A DNA stretch of 64,000 nucleotides from JBFELU01 sp041572755 (lineage in GTDB: Bacteria; Actinomycetota; Acidimicrobiia; Spongiisociales; UBA11373): positions 62,001-126,000 of the forward strand of contig JBFFRY010000003.1 in the NCBI GenBank assembly GCA_041572755.1, given 5' to 3'. Positions 50,045-58,139 of the stretch are shown here, in pieces (positions within the stretch are counted from its first letter, which is position 1; every line of letters begins with the position of its first letter). A program made the translations under genes and the position numbers. Below the pieces are notes generated by a model, which ran no database searches, was not told the origin of the DNA, and was given only the letters and a program-made list of their open reading frames with translations.

Positions 50045-50581
50045 TTGGCCGACATCGACCCCCGGCCCCTTCCTTCGCGCCGCAAGTGGATTGCGGTCGG
50101 GCTGGCGACCTTCGTCGAGCTCGTGTCGTTCTGGGCGATCATCGTGGGTGTCGCTCGGGGCATCGAAGACGAGGCGGCCGGATCGGCGGCCGGTCCGTTC
50201 GCCCTCGGTTTTGCGCTCGTCCCGTTCGCTTTCCTGGTGCTGGCGTTCGTGTCGAACCATCGCCGGGCCCCGGGAGCTGTGATGCGGGCCATGGGGGTGT
50301 GGCTCCTGGCCGGGCTTCCGATGATCCTGTTCGTCGATCCGGCGGCGGGGATGGCGGCCGGCTACGGGATGGGGGGTGCGATCGCCTTGCGGGCCGACGA
50401 GGGACACAGTTTCAAGGCTCGTTTCTGGTGGGTGGTGGCGCTGGTGCTCTACGTATCGGTGCTGGTGCTCGGCCGGATCGCCCCGGGACCCGGGGCGCTC
50501 TCGGCCAGCTTGCTCCCCTTCGCCACGGTGGCCTTCGCCGATTACGTGATGGAGCAGAAGGCAGCTGCAGAAGGCCGGTGA
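50045..50581 (+). CDS. Integral membrane protein of unknown function
   Basis: A 178-residue protein with about five hydrophobic segments (for example VGLATFVELVSFWAIIVGVA and FALGFALVPFAFLVLAFVS) and a short charged C-terminus. No family recognised. The start is TTG 50045 with GAGGG just upstream; the next in-frame alternatives fall inside the first helix. It lies 20 bp after the sugar permease and may be co-transcribed, but no functional link is visible. Confidence 0.6.
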   Translation: MADIDPRPLPSRRKWIAVGLATFVELVSFWAIIVGVARGIEDEAAGSAAGPFALGFALVPFAFLVLAFVSNHRRAPGAVMRAMGVWLLAGLPMILFVDPAAGMAAGYGMGGAIALRADEGHSFKARFWWVVALVLYVSVLVLGRIAPGPGALSASLLPFATVAFADYVMEQKAAAEGR

Positions 50582-50647
50582 TCCGGTGCGGGAACCGCGC
50601 TGGGCGGCGGGGCGTCCAAGAGTCATCGAGAGAACAGGAGTCAGAGA

Positions 50648-51109
50648 ATGAGACGTTTTGTCGCAGTGCTGCTCGTCGGCGCCGTCCTCTTCGCTGCGTG
50701 CGGCGATGAGGCGACCGACGATGCTGCCGAGGCGCCTCCGGAGTCCACGATCTCGGATGGTCTCCCGCCGGCAGATGACGATGCGACATTCCCGGTGGGC
50801 ATGGGGCCCGGTATCTCGGTGGCCGAGGCTCTGGAATCGACCTTGGATGGGCCGCTGCTCGTCAACGGCTTCGTGTTCGTCTTCGCCGATGGTGCGGTGG
50901 TGCTCGCCGATGTGATGGCCGAGTCCTTCCCGCCCCAACCCGGCGGCGCGACGATTGCGGTCGAGGGGCTCGATCTCATGCAGCTCCCGCTCACCGAGGG
51001 GCCCACCGACGCCGAGATCGAGATCACCGGCTGGACCGACCTGCCGGTCCAGGTCCTCGGTGAGATCGTCGACGGAGTGTTGATCGGCACTTCGACGGCG
51101 TCGGCGTAA
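50648..51109 (+). CDS. Small secreted lipoprotein of unknown function
   Basis: A 153-residue protein with a signal peptide ending in lipobox LFAAC, an acidic low-complexity tether and a compact beta-rich domain (GPGISVAEALESTLDGPLLVNGFVF) resembling small OB-like lipoproteins. No family assigned. ATG 50648 has an AGGAG-type element (AACAGGAGTCAGAG) upstream. A bidirectional hairpin follows its end. Confidence 0.65.
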   Translation: MRRFVAVLLVGAVLFAACGDEATDDAAEAPPESTISDGLPPADDDATFPVGMGPGISVAEALESTLDGPLLVNGFVFVFADGAVVLADVMAESFPPQPGGATIAVEGLDLMQLPLTEGPTDAEIEITGWTDLPVQVLGEIVDGVLIGTSTASA

Positions 51110-51125
51110 CGCACCCGGTTGCCCT

Positions 51126-51164
51126 CGGTGTCTCCGATCGGCCTGCAGTTGGTCGGAGGCACCG
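51126..51164. terminator. Bidirectional hairpin between convergent genes
   Basis: A 12-bp stem with one T-G wobble (51126-51137 with 51153-51164) and a 15-nt loop lies between the lipoprotein (ends 51109) and the iron ABC ATPase (ends 51172), placed to terminate both. Confidence 0.6.
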
Positions 51165-51171
51165 GGGGTGA

Positions 51172-52236
51172 TCAGGTCCGGGTAGGCCCCTCATGTCGGT
51201 GCTCCTCCGTCACCGGGAAGGCCACCACCTCCCGGATCGACACTGAGACGCGATCGCCCGGCAGCAGCGACGGGCTCGGCCCCAATCGGGAGAGCAGCCG
51301 CCGGCCCCCATCGAGGTGGACCAGCACCAGCTGATCGTGGCCGTAGAACTCGCGGGCCGCCACTCGGGCGGTGCCGTTCGGGTCGGGCCGGAGTCCGACC
51401 GACTCGGGTCGAATCATCACTTCGACGTTTCCCGAGAGGCCGGCCAGGTCGCCCTCCAGTGGGAAGGTCCCCAGCGGTGTCTCCACCCGCCCCTCGGCGG
51501 CGGTTCCGCCCACGAACTCGGCTTCGCCGAGGAAGCGGGCCACCCAGCAGTCCCGGGGCCTCCGATACAGTTCCGACGGCTCGGCGACCTGGACGATCCG
51601 GCCGTCCCGCATCACCGCCACCGCATCGCTCATCGCCATGGCCTCTTCCTGGTCGTGGGTGACGAAGACGGCGGTCGTTTGGGCCTCGACGAGGATCGTG
51701 CGGACTTCCCGGCGGACCCGGTCGCGGCGGGGTGCGTCGAGGTTGGAGAACGGCTCATCGAGCAGGATCACGTGTGGCTCCGGGGCCAACGCTCTGGCGA
51801 GCGCCACCCGCTGCTGCTCGCCTCCGCTGAGCTCCTGGGGCATCCGGCCACCGGCTTCACCGAGTCCGACGAGGTCGAGCACTTCCTCGACCCGGGCCCT
51901 CCGGTCCCGGCCGAGCCCGTAGGCGACGTTGCCGGCGACGCTGAGGTGGGGGAACAGGGCGTACTCCTGGAACACCATCCCCACCTTGCGGTCTTCGGGC
52001 GGCACCATGTGGTCGTCGTCGACCACACGGCGTCCGGCGATCTCGACCGTTCCGGAGTCGGGTTGCTCGAAGCCGGCGACGATTCGGAGGGCGGTCGTCT
52101 TGCCCGATCCGGATGGCCCGAGCAGGCCGAGGATCGACCCGGCCGGCACTTCGAGATCGAAGTCGGCCAGCGCCGTCATGGGTCCATACCGCTTGGTGAC
52201 CCCGGTGCAGCGGATGGCGGGGCTGTCAGCGTTCAT
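51172..52236 (-). CDS. Ferric-iron ABC transporter ATP-binding protein (FbpC-type)
   Basis: A 354-residue ATPase. Walker A GPSGSGKTT, Q-loop VGMVFQEYALFPHLSVAGNVAYG, signature LSGGEQQRVALARAL, Walker B VILLDEPFSNLD and switch THDQEEAM are all intact. A C-terminal TOBE domain follows (VMIRPESVGLRPD). The assignment to iron rests on the fused permease and the binding protein. ATG 52236 overlaps the permease gene by 11 bp. Confidence 0.9.
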   Translation of the reverse strand: MNADSPAIRCTGVTKRYGPMTALADFDLEVPAGSILGLLGPSGSGKTTALRIVAGFEQPDSGTVEIAGRRVVDDDHMVPPEDRKVGMVFQEYALFPHLSVAGNVAYGLGRDRRARVEEVLDLVGLGEAGGRMPQELSGGEQQRVALARALAPEPHVILLDEPFSNLDAPRRDRVRREVRTILVEAQTTAVFVTHDQEEAMAMSDAVAVMRDGRIVQVAEPSELYRRPRDCWVARFLGEAEFVGGTAAEGRVETPLGTFPLEGDLAGLSGNVEVMIRPESVGLRPDPNGTARVAAREFYGHDQLVLVHLDGGRRLLSRLGPSPSLLPGDRVSVSIREVVAFPVTEEHRHEGPTRT

Positions 52237-53803
52237 CGGTGCGGGTGGTGAGGATGTACATGGGAACTGCAGAGACGGCCAGCAACAGTAGTGCCGGTGC
52301 GGCGGCACGGGAGTAGAGCAGGTCGTCGGCCGCCGACCAGACGTCGACGGCGAGGGTGTCGAACCCGGTGGGGCGCAGCAGCAGGGTGATGGGGAGCTCC
52401 TTCATCGTGGTCAGGAACACGAGCACCGCCCCGGCCAGCAGGCCCCTCCAGATGAGCGGGACTGTGACCCGGCCCAGGGTTGCGAGGGGGCCGCGTCCCA
52501 GCCCGCGGGAGGCTTCCTCGAGGCTCGGGTCCACCTGCAGCAGCGCCGCCTTGCCTGCGCCGAGGGCCTCAGCGAAGAAGACTGAGGCATAGACCACGAC
52601 CATGAGCCCCAGGCTCTGATAGAGACCGCCCAGGTAGCGGGAGGCGAAGAACACCACGGCGAGGCCCACCGTGATGTGCGGCAGAGCGAACATGACGTAG
52701 ATCGATCGCTCCAGCCAGGTGGTGCGACGCGAGGCGTGACGGACCACCAGCACGGAGGTGGGAATGGCCGCCACGAAGGCCACTGCGCCGGCGAGAGTGG
52801 CGCCGGCCAGCGAACCGGCGACTGCTCCCCAGTCGATGATCGCCCGGCCCTCCCGGGCGAGCCAGGACAGCAACACCGCGATCGGGATTCCCAGCGAGAC
52901 GAGCGCCAGGATGCCCAGGGCCGCGGTGGCGGCCACGGTCTGACGAGTGGTGAGTTCCACCGATCGCGATGGGGAGGGCACGTGGGGTGTGGCATACGAG
53001 GCCCGGCTCCGGGATCGCTCCTCGGCCCACAGCACCATCAAGGCGACGATCACCAGTACCACGGCCAGCACCGCGGCCGGGGTTCGATCCAGGCGTCCGG
53101 CGTACTGGGCGTAGATGACCCTCGTGAACGCGTCGAACCGCATCAGAGACACCGCCCCGAAGTCGGAAAGGGTGTACAGGGCGACGAGGAGGCCCCCGGC
53201 GGCCACCGAGGGTCTGAGCTGGGGGAGCACGATCGTGCGGAACACCCGCCATGGGGTGGCGCCGAGTCCCCGGGCGGCGTCTTCCTGTGCCCTCCCTATC
53301 CGCCGCAGCGCCGCCGCGGCGACCAGGTAGACGAAGGGGTAGGTGGCGATGGTGAGCGCCATCCAGGCTCCCCAGAACCCGTTTGCCGGGGGCAGGGCGA
53401 CCCCGGTCGCATCGGCGATGAGCCCGCCGTCGCCGAAGGCCGATCGCAGCGCCAGCGCCACCACGTACGAGGGGATCACCAGGGGCAGCGCCACCACGAC
53501 GGTCCACACCTTTCGTCCCCGGAGCCGGGTCCGGGCGGTGAGCCAGGCGGCTCCGATCCCGATGGCGCTCGCCGAGGCAACGACGGCCGCCGTGAGGGCC
53601 AGGGTGTTGCCGAGCAGTTCGGCGGTGCGCCCCGACCAGAACGTCTCCGCCGCCGCCGATCCCCCGGCGGCGACTCGCCCCAGCATCGCGCCGAACGGGA
53701 CGAACACCGGCACCAGGGCGGCACCGGCGATGAACCACATCCACAGGGGGGCGGCCGCCTTGACGTGGCCGCGGCGCCGCAGCAGGCGGCCCGCCGGGAT
53801 CAC
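52226..53803 (-). CDS. Ferric-iron ABC transporter permease, fused two-domain (FbpB-type)
   Basis: A 525-residue protein with about 12 helices made of two copies of the permease fold, as in FbpB and ThiP. Each half has a coupling loop: EDAARGLGATPWRVFRTIVLP and EEASRGLGRGPLATLGRVTVP. GTG 53803 overlaps the stop of the binding-protein gene by 4 bp. It transports iron delivered by the gene product at 53800. Confidence 0.9.
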   Translation of the reverse strand: MIPAGRLLRRRGHVKAAAPLWMWFIAGAALVPVFVPFGAMLGRVAAGGSAAAETFWSGRTAELLGNTLALTAAVVASASAIGIGAAWLTARTRLRGRKVWTVVVALPLVIPSYVVALALRSAFGDGGLIADATGVALPPANGFWGAWMALTIATYPFVYLVAAAALRRIGRAQEDAARGLGATPWRVFRTIVLPQLRPSVAAGGLLVALYTLSDFGAVSLMRFDAFTRVIYAQYAGRLDRTPAAVLAVVLVIVALMVLWAEERSRSRASYATPHVPSPSRSVELTTRQTVAATAALGILALVSLGIPIAVLLSWLAREGRAIIDWGAVAGSLAGATLAGAVAFVAAIPTSVLVVRHASRRTTWLERSIYVMFALPHITVGLAVVFFASRYLGGLYQSLGLMVVVYASVFFAEALGAGKAALLQVDPSLEEASRGLGRGPLATLGRVTVPLIWRGLLAGAVLVFLTTMKELPITLLLRPTGFDTLAVDVWSAADDLLYSRAAAPALLLLAVSAVPMYILTTRTDER

Positions 53804-54798
53804 AGCAGGCCGGCCTCGGCGACGAGGTCGGTGGCGCGATCGAGTGCTCCGGCGAGGTCCGACAGATCGAGCTCGGGCGGGCTGAGGCTCTCCAGGGTTG
53901 GTAGGTCCGGCGATTGGGCGACGCCGGTGACGAGTGGGTACTCGAAGGTCTGGGTGACGAAGAAGCGCTGGGACTCGGCGGAGAGCAGGAACCGCACGAA
54001 GGCGAGTGCTCCTTCGGGATCATCGGTTGCTTCGAGGATGCCGACCCCGGCCGGCATCACCAGGGCGCCGGCTCCCCCGATGAGGAAGTGGTTGACGGCA
54101 TGGGTCGATCCCACCTCGGCCGCCCGGCTGAGCGGGTAGTAGTGGTTCACGAGACCGAGTTCGATCTCGGCCTCGTCGATGGCGGCGACGATCACCGAGT
54201 TCTTGGGATAGGTGAGGGGGCGGTTGGCGGCGATGCCTTCCAGCCATGCCCGGGTCGCATCCTCGCCCTCGAGCAGGATCATGGCGGCCACCGATGCCAG
54301 GAACGACCCGTTGGTGGGAGCGATCCCGAGGCGTCCCTGCCACATCGGATCGGTGAGGGCCTCGAGGTCGCCGGGGAGCGCCGCAGGATCGAGGACCCGG
54401 TCGTCGTAGGCGATCACCCGCGATCGGCCCGAGGTCCCCACCCATCGGCCCTCCCGGTCGGAGAATTCGGCCGGCACCAACTGCAGCACCTCCTCCGGGA
54501 GGGGCATGAGGAGCCCCTCGAGGGCGACGGCGCCGAGCGAAGCCGGATCGACGGCGAAGAACACATCGGCCGGGGTGTTGCTCCCTTCCTCGCGAAGGGT
54601 GGCGGCGAGATCGGTGCTGTTGGCGTAGCGGATCTCGAGGTCGATCCCGGTTTCCTGCTCGAAGCGCTCGAGGAGGGGAGCCACCAGCTCTTCCTTGCGG
54701 CCCGAATAGACGGTGAGGGTGTCACCATCGGCGGAGCATGCCGTGGCCGCCACCGTCAGAGCGAGGATCACGAGCACCATGGAGCGTCGCACGGCCAC
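53800..54798 (-). CDS. Ferric-iron ABC transporter substrate-binding lipoprotein (FbpA-type)
   Basis: A 332-residue binding protein with lipobox ATAC. Domain marks: LTVYSGRKEELVAPLLERFE, DVFFAVDPASLGA and the paired tyrosines in LGLVNHYYPL that bind iron in this family. GTG 54798 is favoured (GGGGGA upstream, MAVRRS before the signal peptide); a longer in-frame start at 54849 would add an unlikely leader. It heads the leftward iron operon and is divergent from a DtxR-type gene. The 86-bp gap contains TTAGG/CCTAA half-site-like sequences but no clear DtxR box. Confidence 0.88.
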   Translation of the reverse strand: MAVRRSMVLVILALTVAATACSADGDTLTVYSGRKEELVAPLLERFEQETGIDLEIRYANSTDLAATLREEGSNTPADVFFAVDPASLGAVALEGLLMPLPEEVLQLVPAEFSDREGRWVGTSGRSRVIAYDDRVLDPAALPGDLEALTDPMWQGRLGIAPTNGSFLASVAAMILLEGEDATRAWLEGIAANRPLTYPKNSVIVAAIDEAEIELGLVNHYYPLSRAAEVGSTHAVNHFLIGGAGALVMPAGVGILEATDDPEGALAFVRFLLSAESQRFFVTQTFEYPLVTGVAQSPDLPTLESLSPPELDLSDLAGALDRATDLVAEAGLL

Positions 54799-54872
54799 CA
54801 AGCTATTCCCCCTATCACCGTAGTGCAAAACGCCTAACACCTCCTGCAAGGCAGACCTGACATCACGCCGGT

Positions 54873-54878
54873 TAGGAT
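54873..54878 (+). promoter_or_regulatory. -10-like hexamer of the DtxR-family gene
   Basis: TAGGAT ends 6 bp before ATG 54885, so the message is probably leaderless. Confidence 0.4.
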
Positions 54879-54884
54879 GGTGCC

Positions 54885-55550
54885 ATGGTCCGGTCGATCC
54901 CCGAAGCCCACCGCGAATACCTTCAGACGATCTTTGCGCTCGAAGAGAGCGGAGTGGAGCCGATCCAGGCGCGAATCGCCGACTGGCTCGGCGTGAGCCG
55001 GGCCAGTGTCTCCGAGATGGTGCGCAAGCTCGGTGCCGAAGGGATGGTCTCGGCGGGAAAGAATGGGGTCATCAACCTCACCAGCGACGGCCGGGCCGTC
55101 GCCGAAGTCATCGTGCGCCGGCACCGGCTCGCCGAACGCTTCCTCGCGGAAGTCCTCCGCCTCCCCTGGGTCAAGGTGCACGCCGAGGCGGCCGTCTGGG
55201 AGCACGTCATCTCCGATGAGGTCGAGAAAGCCATGTGGGAGGTGATGGACGACCCGGGAACCTGCCCCCACGGCAACCCGATCCCCGGATCCGGGTACCG
55301 GCCGCCCCCCACGAGGCCGATCGCCGAGGTCGCCACGGGCGACACTTGCGTGCTCGAACGGATCAGTGAGGAACTGGAACTCGACGAGGAGATGATGGCC
55401 TTCCTCGATGAGGCCGGAGTGCGGCCCGGGGTCGAGATCCGCGTCGCCGGAAGGACTCCTCACGACGTGATCACGATCAGTGCCGGAAACGCTGATCCGG
55501 TCGGGCTCGGGCCCTTCGCCGCCGAGCGCCTGTTCGTCGTCGAAGGCTGA
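54885..55550 (+). CDS. DtxR/MntR-family metal-dependent regulator with altered primary site
   Basis: A 221-residue repressor: winged helix (about 1-70), dimerisation domain and C-terminal FeoA/SH3-like domain. It retains the ancillary ligands His80, Glu84 and His99 and, in the primary site, Glu106 and His107. By alignment to DtxR, Met10 is Glu11 and Cys102 is Ala103, so the primary metal site differs from the iron-sensing form and may prefer manganese or lack full affinity. It is divergent from the iron importer, a probable target. The ATG is the natural start. Confidence 0.88.
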   Translation: MVRSIPEAHREYLQTIFALEESGVEPIQARIADWLGVSRASVSEMVRKLGAEGMVSAGKNGVINLTSDGRAVAEVIVRRHRLAERFLAEVLRLPWVKVHAEAAVWEHVISDEVEKAMWEVMDDPGTCPHGNPIPGSGYRPPPTRPIAEVATGDTCVLERISEELELDEEMMAFLDEAGVRPGVEIRVAGRTPHDVITISAGNADPVGLGPFAAERLFVVEG

Positions 55551-55553
55551 GCC

Positions 55554-56642
55554 TCAGCGCCCCTCTGCCACGAGGATCGGCACCCTGCGTTCCGCGTCGG
55601 TGAGCCCCCCGTGGGCCCCGATGAGCCGGTCGTCGCTGAACCGGTGCAGCAGGTTGTGGCCCTCATCGGCGACGAGGACCCCGTCGGGGACCCGCTCGCC
55701 GAAACGGGGGTGCCGGGGGCCGGGACCCCACCAGTGCTCCATGTCGCCGGAAGGTATCCAGCGGGCCGGGAGCCGGTCGGCGAGCCTCCTTCCCTCGCCC
55801 CTGACGAACACCACTCGCGGATCGCCGTAGAAGGTGCGGTCCTCGTGGTCTTCCTTGGGGATCACGGCCCTTCGGTCGGGGGTGACGTCCACATGCCCGT
55901 GATCGGCAGTTCCCACCGCCACGATTCCGGTCGGGAGTGCCGCTGCGAGACGCGACCACACGGTTGCGGCGATCGAGACCGCTGCACCGTACTGCTCCGA
56001 GTCCTGCCCGAACGTGTGGGCGGCGTAGTCCACGTGGGGAACGTAGACCATGGTGAGCCGGCCCGGACGGGCCAGAGCAGCCGCGGCTTCAACGGCTTCG
56101 GTCATGTCGTGGTAGCCCTCGATGCGGGCTCCTCGATACAGGACTGTGCTGAGAGCGCTTCCCTCGAAGTGAGCGGGCTGGACGATGACGGCCTCCCCAC
56201 CGGCGGCGACGATCCGCTCCCACGTGTTGGGTTCCGGGAGGAAGCGGGCGTGGTCGTACTCCAGCTTCTCGCCCCACAGCGTCGTCCACTTGATGGTGTT
56301 CACCACGCGATCCGTCTCGGGGAGCCACAGCTGGTAACCGAGGAGCCCGTGGCCGGCCGGGGACAGCCCCGTGGCGATGGTGGCCAGGCTCACGGTGGTC
56401 GTGGTCGGGAAGGGGGCATCGATCGTGGCGGTTCGGGCCGCCGCCAGCGGGACCGCCGCCGGGTGGGCCAGCTGCTGGTCGCCGAGTCCGTCGAAGAGCA
56501 CCAGGAGATAGCCGGCGGCCTCAGGGATCGTTGCCGCCGGACCCTCCGAGAGGAGCGACGCTTGAGCGGTGCCGGTGAGTCTCCCTTCGAGAAGCGCCAC
56601 CAGGTTCACCAGGCCGCCGCCGGCGTAGTTGGGCCCGTCCAT
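55554..56642 (-). CDS. Alkaline phosphatase superfamily protein (nucleotide pyrophosphatase/phosphodiesterase-like)
   Basis: A 362-residue metallo-hydrolase. Metal and nucleophile motifs are visible: VLFDGLGD (Asp), PFPTTTTVSLATIATG (Thr nucleophile region), YVPHVDYAAHTFG (Asp and His), GTADHGHVD (Asp-His) and a final His in GAHGGLT. The family cleaves phosphodiester or pyrophosphate bonds; no signal peptide is seen, so it is probably cytoplasmic. The substrate is unknown. ATG 56642 is chosen; it is divergent from the second nuo operon. Confidence 0.85.
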   Translation of the reverse strand: MDGPNYAGGGLVNLVALLEGRLTGTAQASLLSEGPAATIPEAAGYLLVLFDGLGDQQLAHPAAVPLAAARTATIDAPFPTTTTVSLATIATGLSPAGHGLLGYQLWLPETDRVVNTIKWTTLWGEKLEYDHARFLPEPNTWERIVAAGGEAVIVQPAHFEGSALSTVLYRGARIEGYHDMTEAVEAAAALARPGRLTMVYVPHVDYAAHTFGQDSEQYGAAVSIAATVWSRLAAALPTGIVAVGTADHGHVDVTPDRRAVIPKEDHEDRTFYGDPRVVFVRGEGRRLADRLPARWIPSGDMEHWWGPGPRHPRFGERVPDGVLVADEGHNLLHRFSDDRLIGAHGGLTDAERRVPILVAEGR

Positions 56643-56660
56643 GGCGGCGAGCGTAGAGCA

Positions 56661-56690
56661 TTGGGGGCCGCGCGCCGCCCCTCCTATACT
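56661..56690 (+). promoter_or_regulatory. Promoter of the second nuo operon
   Basis: TATACT at 56685-56690 is one change from the consensus -10, with a weak TTGGGG -35 at 56661-56666 (18-bp spacer). The leader of about 24 nt contains GAGGG before GTG 56721. Confidence 0.5.
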
Positions 56691-56720
56691 TCCGTCCCGC
56701 AGGGCACCCTGAGGGTCAGC

Positions 56721-57089
56721 GTGACGCAGTACTTCGAGGACTACATCACCGTCGCCGTCTTCGCCGGTTTCGGAATTCTGCTGGTGATGATCTCCGTCGG
56801 CGCCTCGGCGTTGCTGCGGCCCAAGAAACCCACACCGGTGAAGTCTGCGACCTACGAGTGCGGCATGGACCCGGTCGGGGGTGGATGGAGTCAGACGCAC
56901 ATCCGCTTCTACATCTTCGGGCTGCTGTTCCTCATCTTCGACGTCGAGGCGGTCTTCATCTTCCCGTGGGCCGTCAAGCTGGAGGAGCTCGGGACGTTCG
57001 CACTGGTCGAGATGGTGATCTTCATCGTGATCCTCCTGGCCGGTCTGGTCTACGCGGTGCGCAAGGGGGTCCTGCGCTGGGAGTCCTAG
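56721..57089 (+). CDS. nuoA: NADH-quinone oxidoreductase subunit A (copy 2)
   Basis: A 122-residue, three-helix subunit. Hallmarks: SATYECGMDPVG, IRFYIFGLLFLIFDVEAVFIFPWAV. First gene of the second nuo operon, which lacks nuoEFG. It differs strongly from copy 1, so it is not a recent duplicate. GTG 56721; the end overlaps nuoB by 13 bp. Confidence 0.95.
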   Translation: MTQYFEDYITVAVFAGFGILLVMISVGASALLRPKKPTPVKSATYECGMDPVGGGWSQTHIRFYIFGLLFLIFDVEAVFIFPWAVKLEELGTFALVEMVIFIVILLAGLVYAVRKGVLRWES

Positions 57090-57574
57090 ACCGCTTCCCG
57101 GTTCCCAAGCCGGTCACCTGGCTGCTCAACTGGTCGCGGCGCTACTCGCTGTGGATGTTCCAGTTCGGGCTGGCCTGCTGCTCGGTGGAGATGCTGGCGG
57201 CCGCCAGTCCCCGTTACGACATGATGCGCTTCGGCATCATCCCGCTGCCGGCCTCGCCCCGGCAGTCCGATCTGATGATCGTGGCCGGGACCGTGACCGA
57301 CAAGATGGCACCGGCGGTCCGGCGGCTCTACGACCAGATGCCCGAGCCCAAGTACGTGATCTCGATGGGTTCGTGTGCCAACTGCGGCGGCCCCTACTGG
57401 GACAGCTATTCGGTGACCAAGGGCGTCGACCAGATCATTCCGGTCGACGTCTTCGTGCCCGGGTGCCCGCCCCGTCCCGAGGCGCTCATGGAGGGGATCA
57501 TGCTCCTCCAGGAGAAGATCCAGAACGAGGACATCCGCGAGAAGTGGAGGCAGCATGACCGAGAGCCCGTCTGA
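57077..57574 (+). CDS. nuoB: NADH-quinone oxidoreductase subunit B with probable CTG start (copy 2)
   Basis: A 165-residue N2-cluster subunit: GLACCSVEML, MGSCANCGG, VPGCPPRPE. The conserved part begins near residue 10 (PKPVTWLLNW), and no ATG, GTG or TTG lies in frame between there and the far upstream region; the next in-frame ATG is in LWMFQFG, inside conserved sequence. CTG 57077 has AAGGGGG (57063-57069) 7 bp before it and is the best start. Overlaps nuoA by 13 bp and nuoC by 20 bp. Confidence 0.9.
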   Translation: MGVLDRFPVPKPVTWLLNWSRRYSLWMFQFGLACCSVEMLAAASPRYDMMRFGIIPLPASPRQSDLMIVAGTVTDKMAPAVRRLYDQMPEPKYVISMGSCANCGGPYWDSYSVTKGVDQIIPVDVFVPGCPPRPEALMEGIMLLQEKIQNEDIREKWRQHDREPV

Positions 57575-58139
57575 GGCCCGGTCTGCCGCCGAGATCGCGG
57601 AGCGACTGGCGGAGGCCGTTTCGGCCGACCGCTGGAGCGGGGACCACGGCACGGCCAAGATCCACGTGCCCCGAGAGCGCTGGGTCGAGGTGCACGAGGC
57701 CCTTCGGGAGGAACTGCCGTTCTTCTCGTGGCTGTCGGCAATCGACTGGTCCCGGGAGGTTGCCGTGGGGGACCCGCCGGAGAGCGAGGATGTGGACGAG
57801 CGGTTCGAGGTGCTGTGCCGCCTCTCGGACGTCTCGCAGGGTGCGGGCGTGATCGTGTCGGCGGACCTGCCTCGCGACGACGCCTCGATCGAGTCGCTCA
57901 CCGGCCTCTTCGAGGGTGCCGCCTGGCACGAGCGCGAAGCCCACGAGATGTTCGGCATCGAGTTCGTGGGCCACCCCAACCTCATCAAGCTCTATCTGCC
58001 CGACGGGTTTGAGGGCAATCCTCTCCTCAAGTCCTTCCCGCTGGTGAGCCGGTCGGTCAAGCCGTGGCCGGGAACGGTGGACGTGGAGGACATGCCGTCG
58101 ACCGAGAACCTGGAGGGCGACGGGGTGGGTGCCGAGTGA
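57555..58139 (+). CDS. nuoC: NADH-quinone oxidoreductase subunit C (copy 2)
   Basis: A 194-residue 30-kDa-type subunit. Seen: FFSWLSAIDWSREV, FEGAAWHEREAHEMFGIEFVGHP and KLYLPDGFEGNPLLKSF. It is longer at both ends than copy 1. ATG 57555 lies inside the 3' end of nuoB; the stop overlaps nuoD by 4 bp. Confidence 0.94.
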   Translation: MTESPSEARSAAEIAERLAEAVSADRWSGDHGTAKIHVPRERWVEVHEALREELPFFSWLSAIDWSREVAVGDPPESEDVDERFEVLCRLSDVSQGAGVIVSADLPRDDASIESLTGLFEGAAWHEREAHEMFGIEFVGHPNLIKLYLPDGFEGNPLLKSFPLVSRSVKPWPGTVDVEDMPSTENLEGDGVGAE

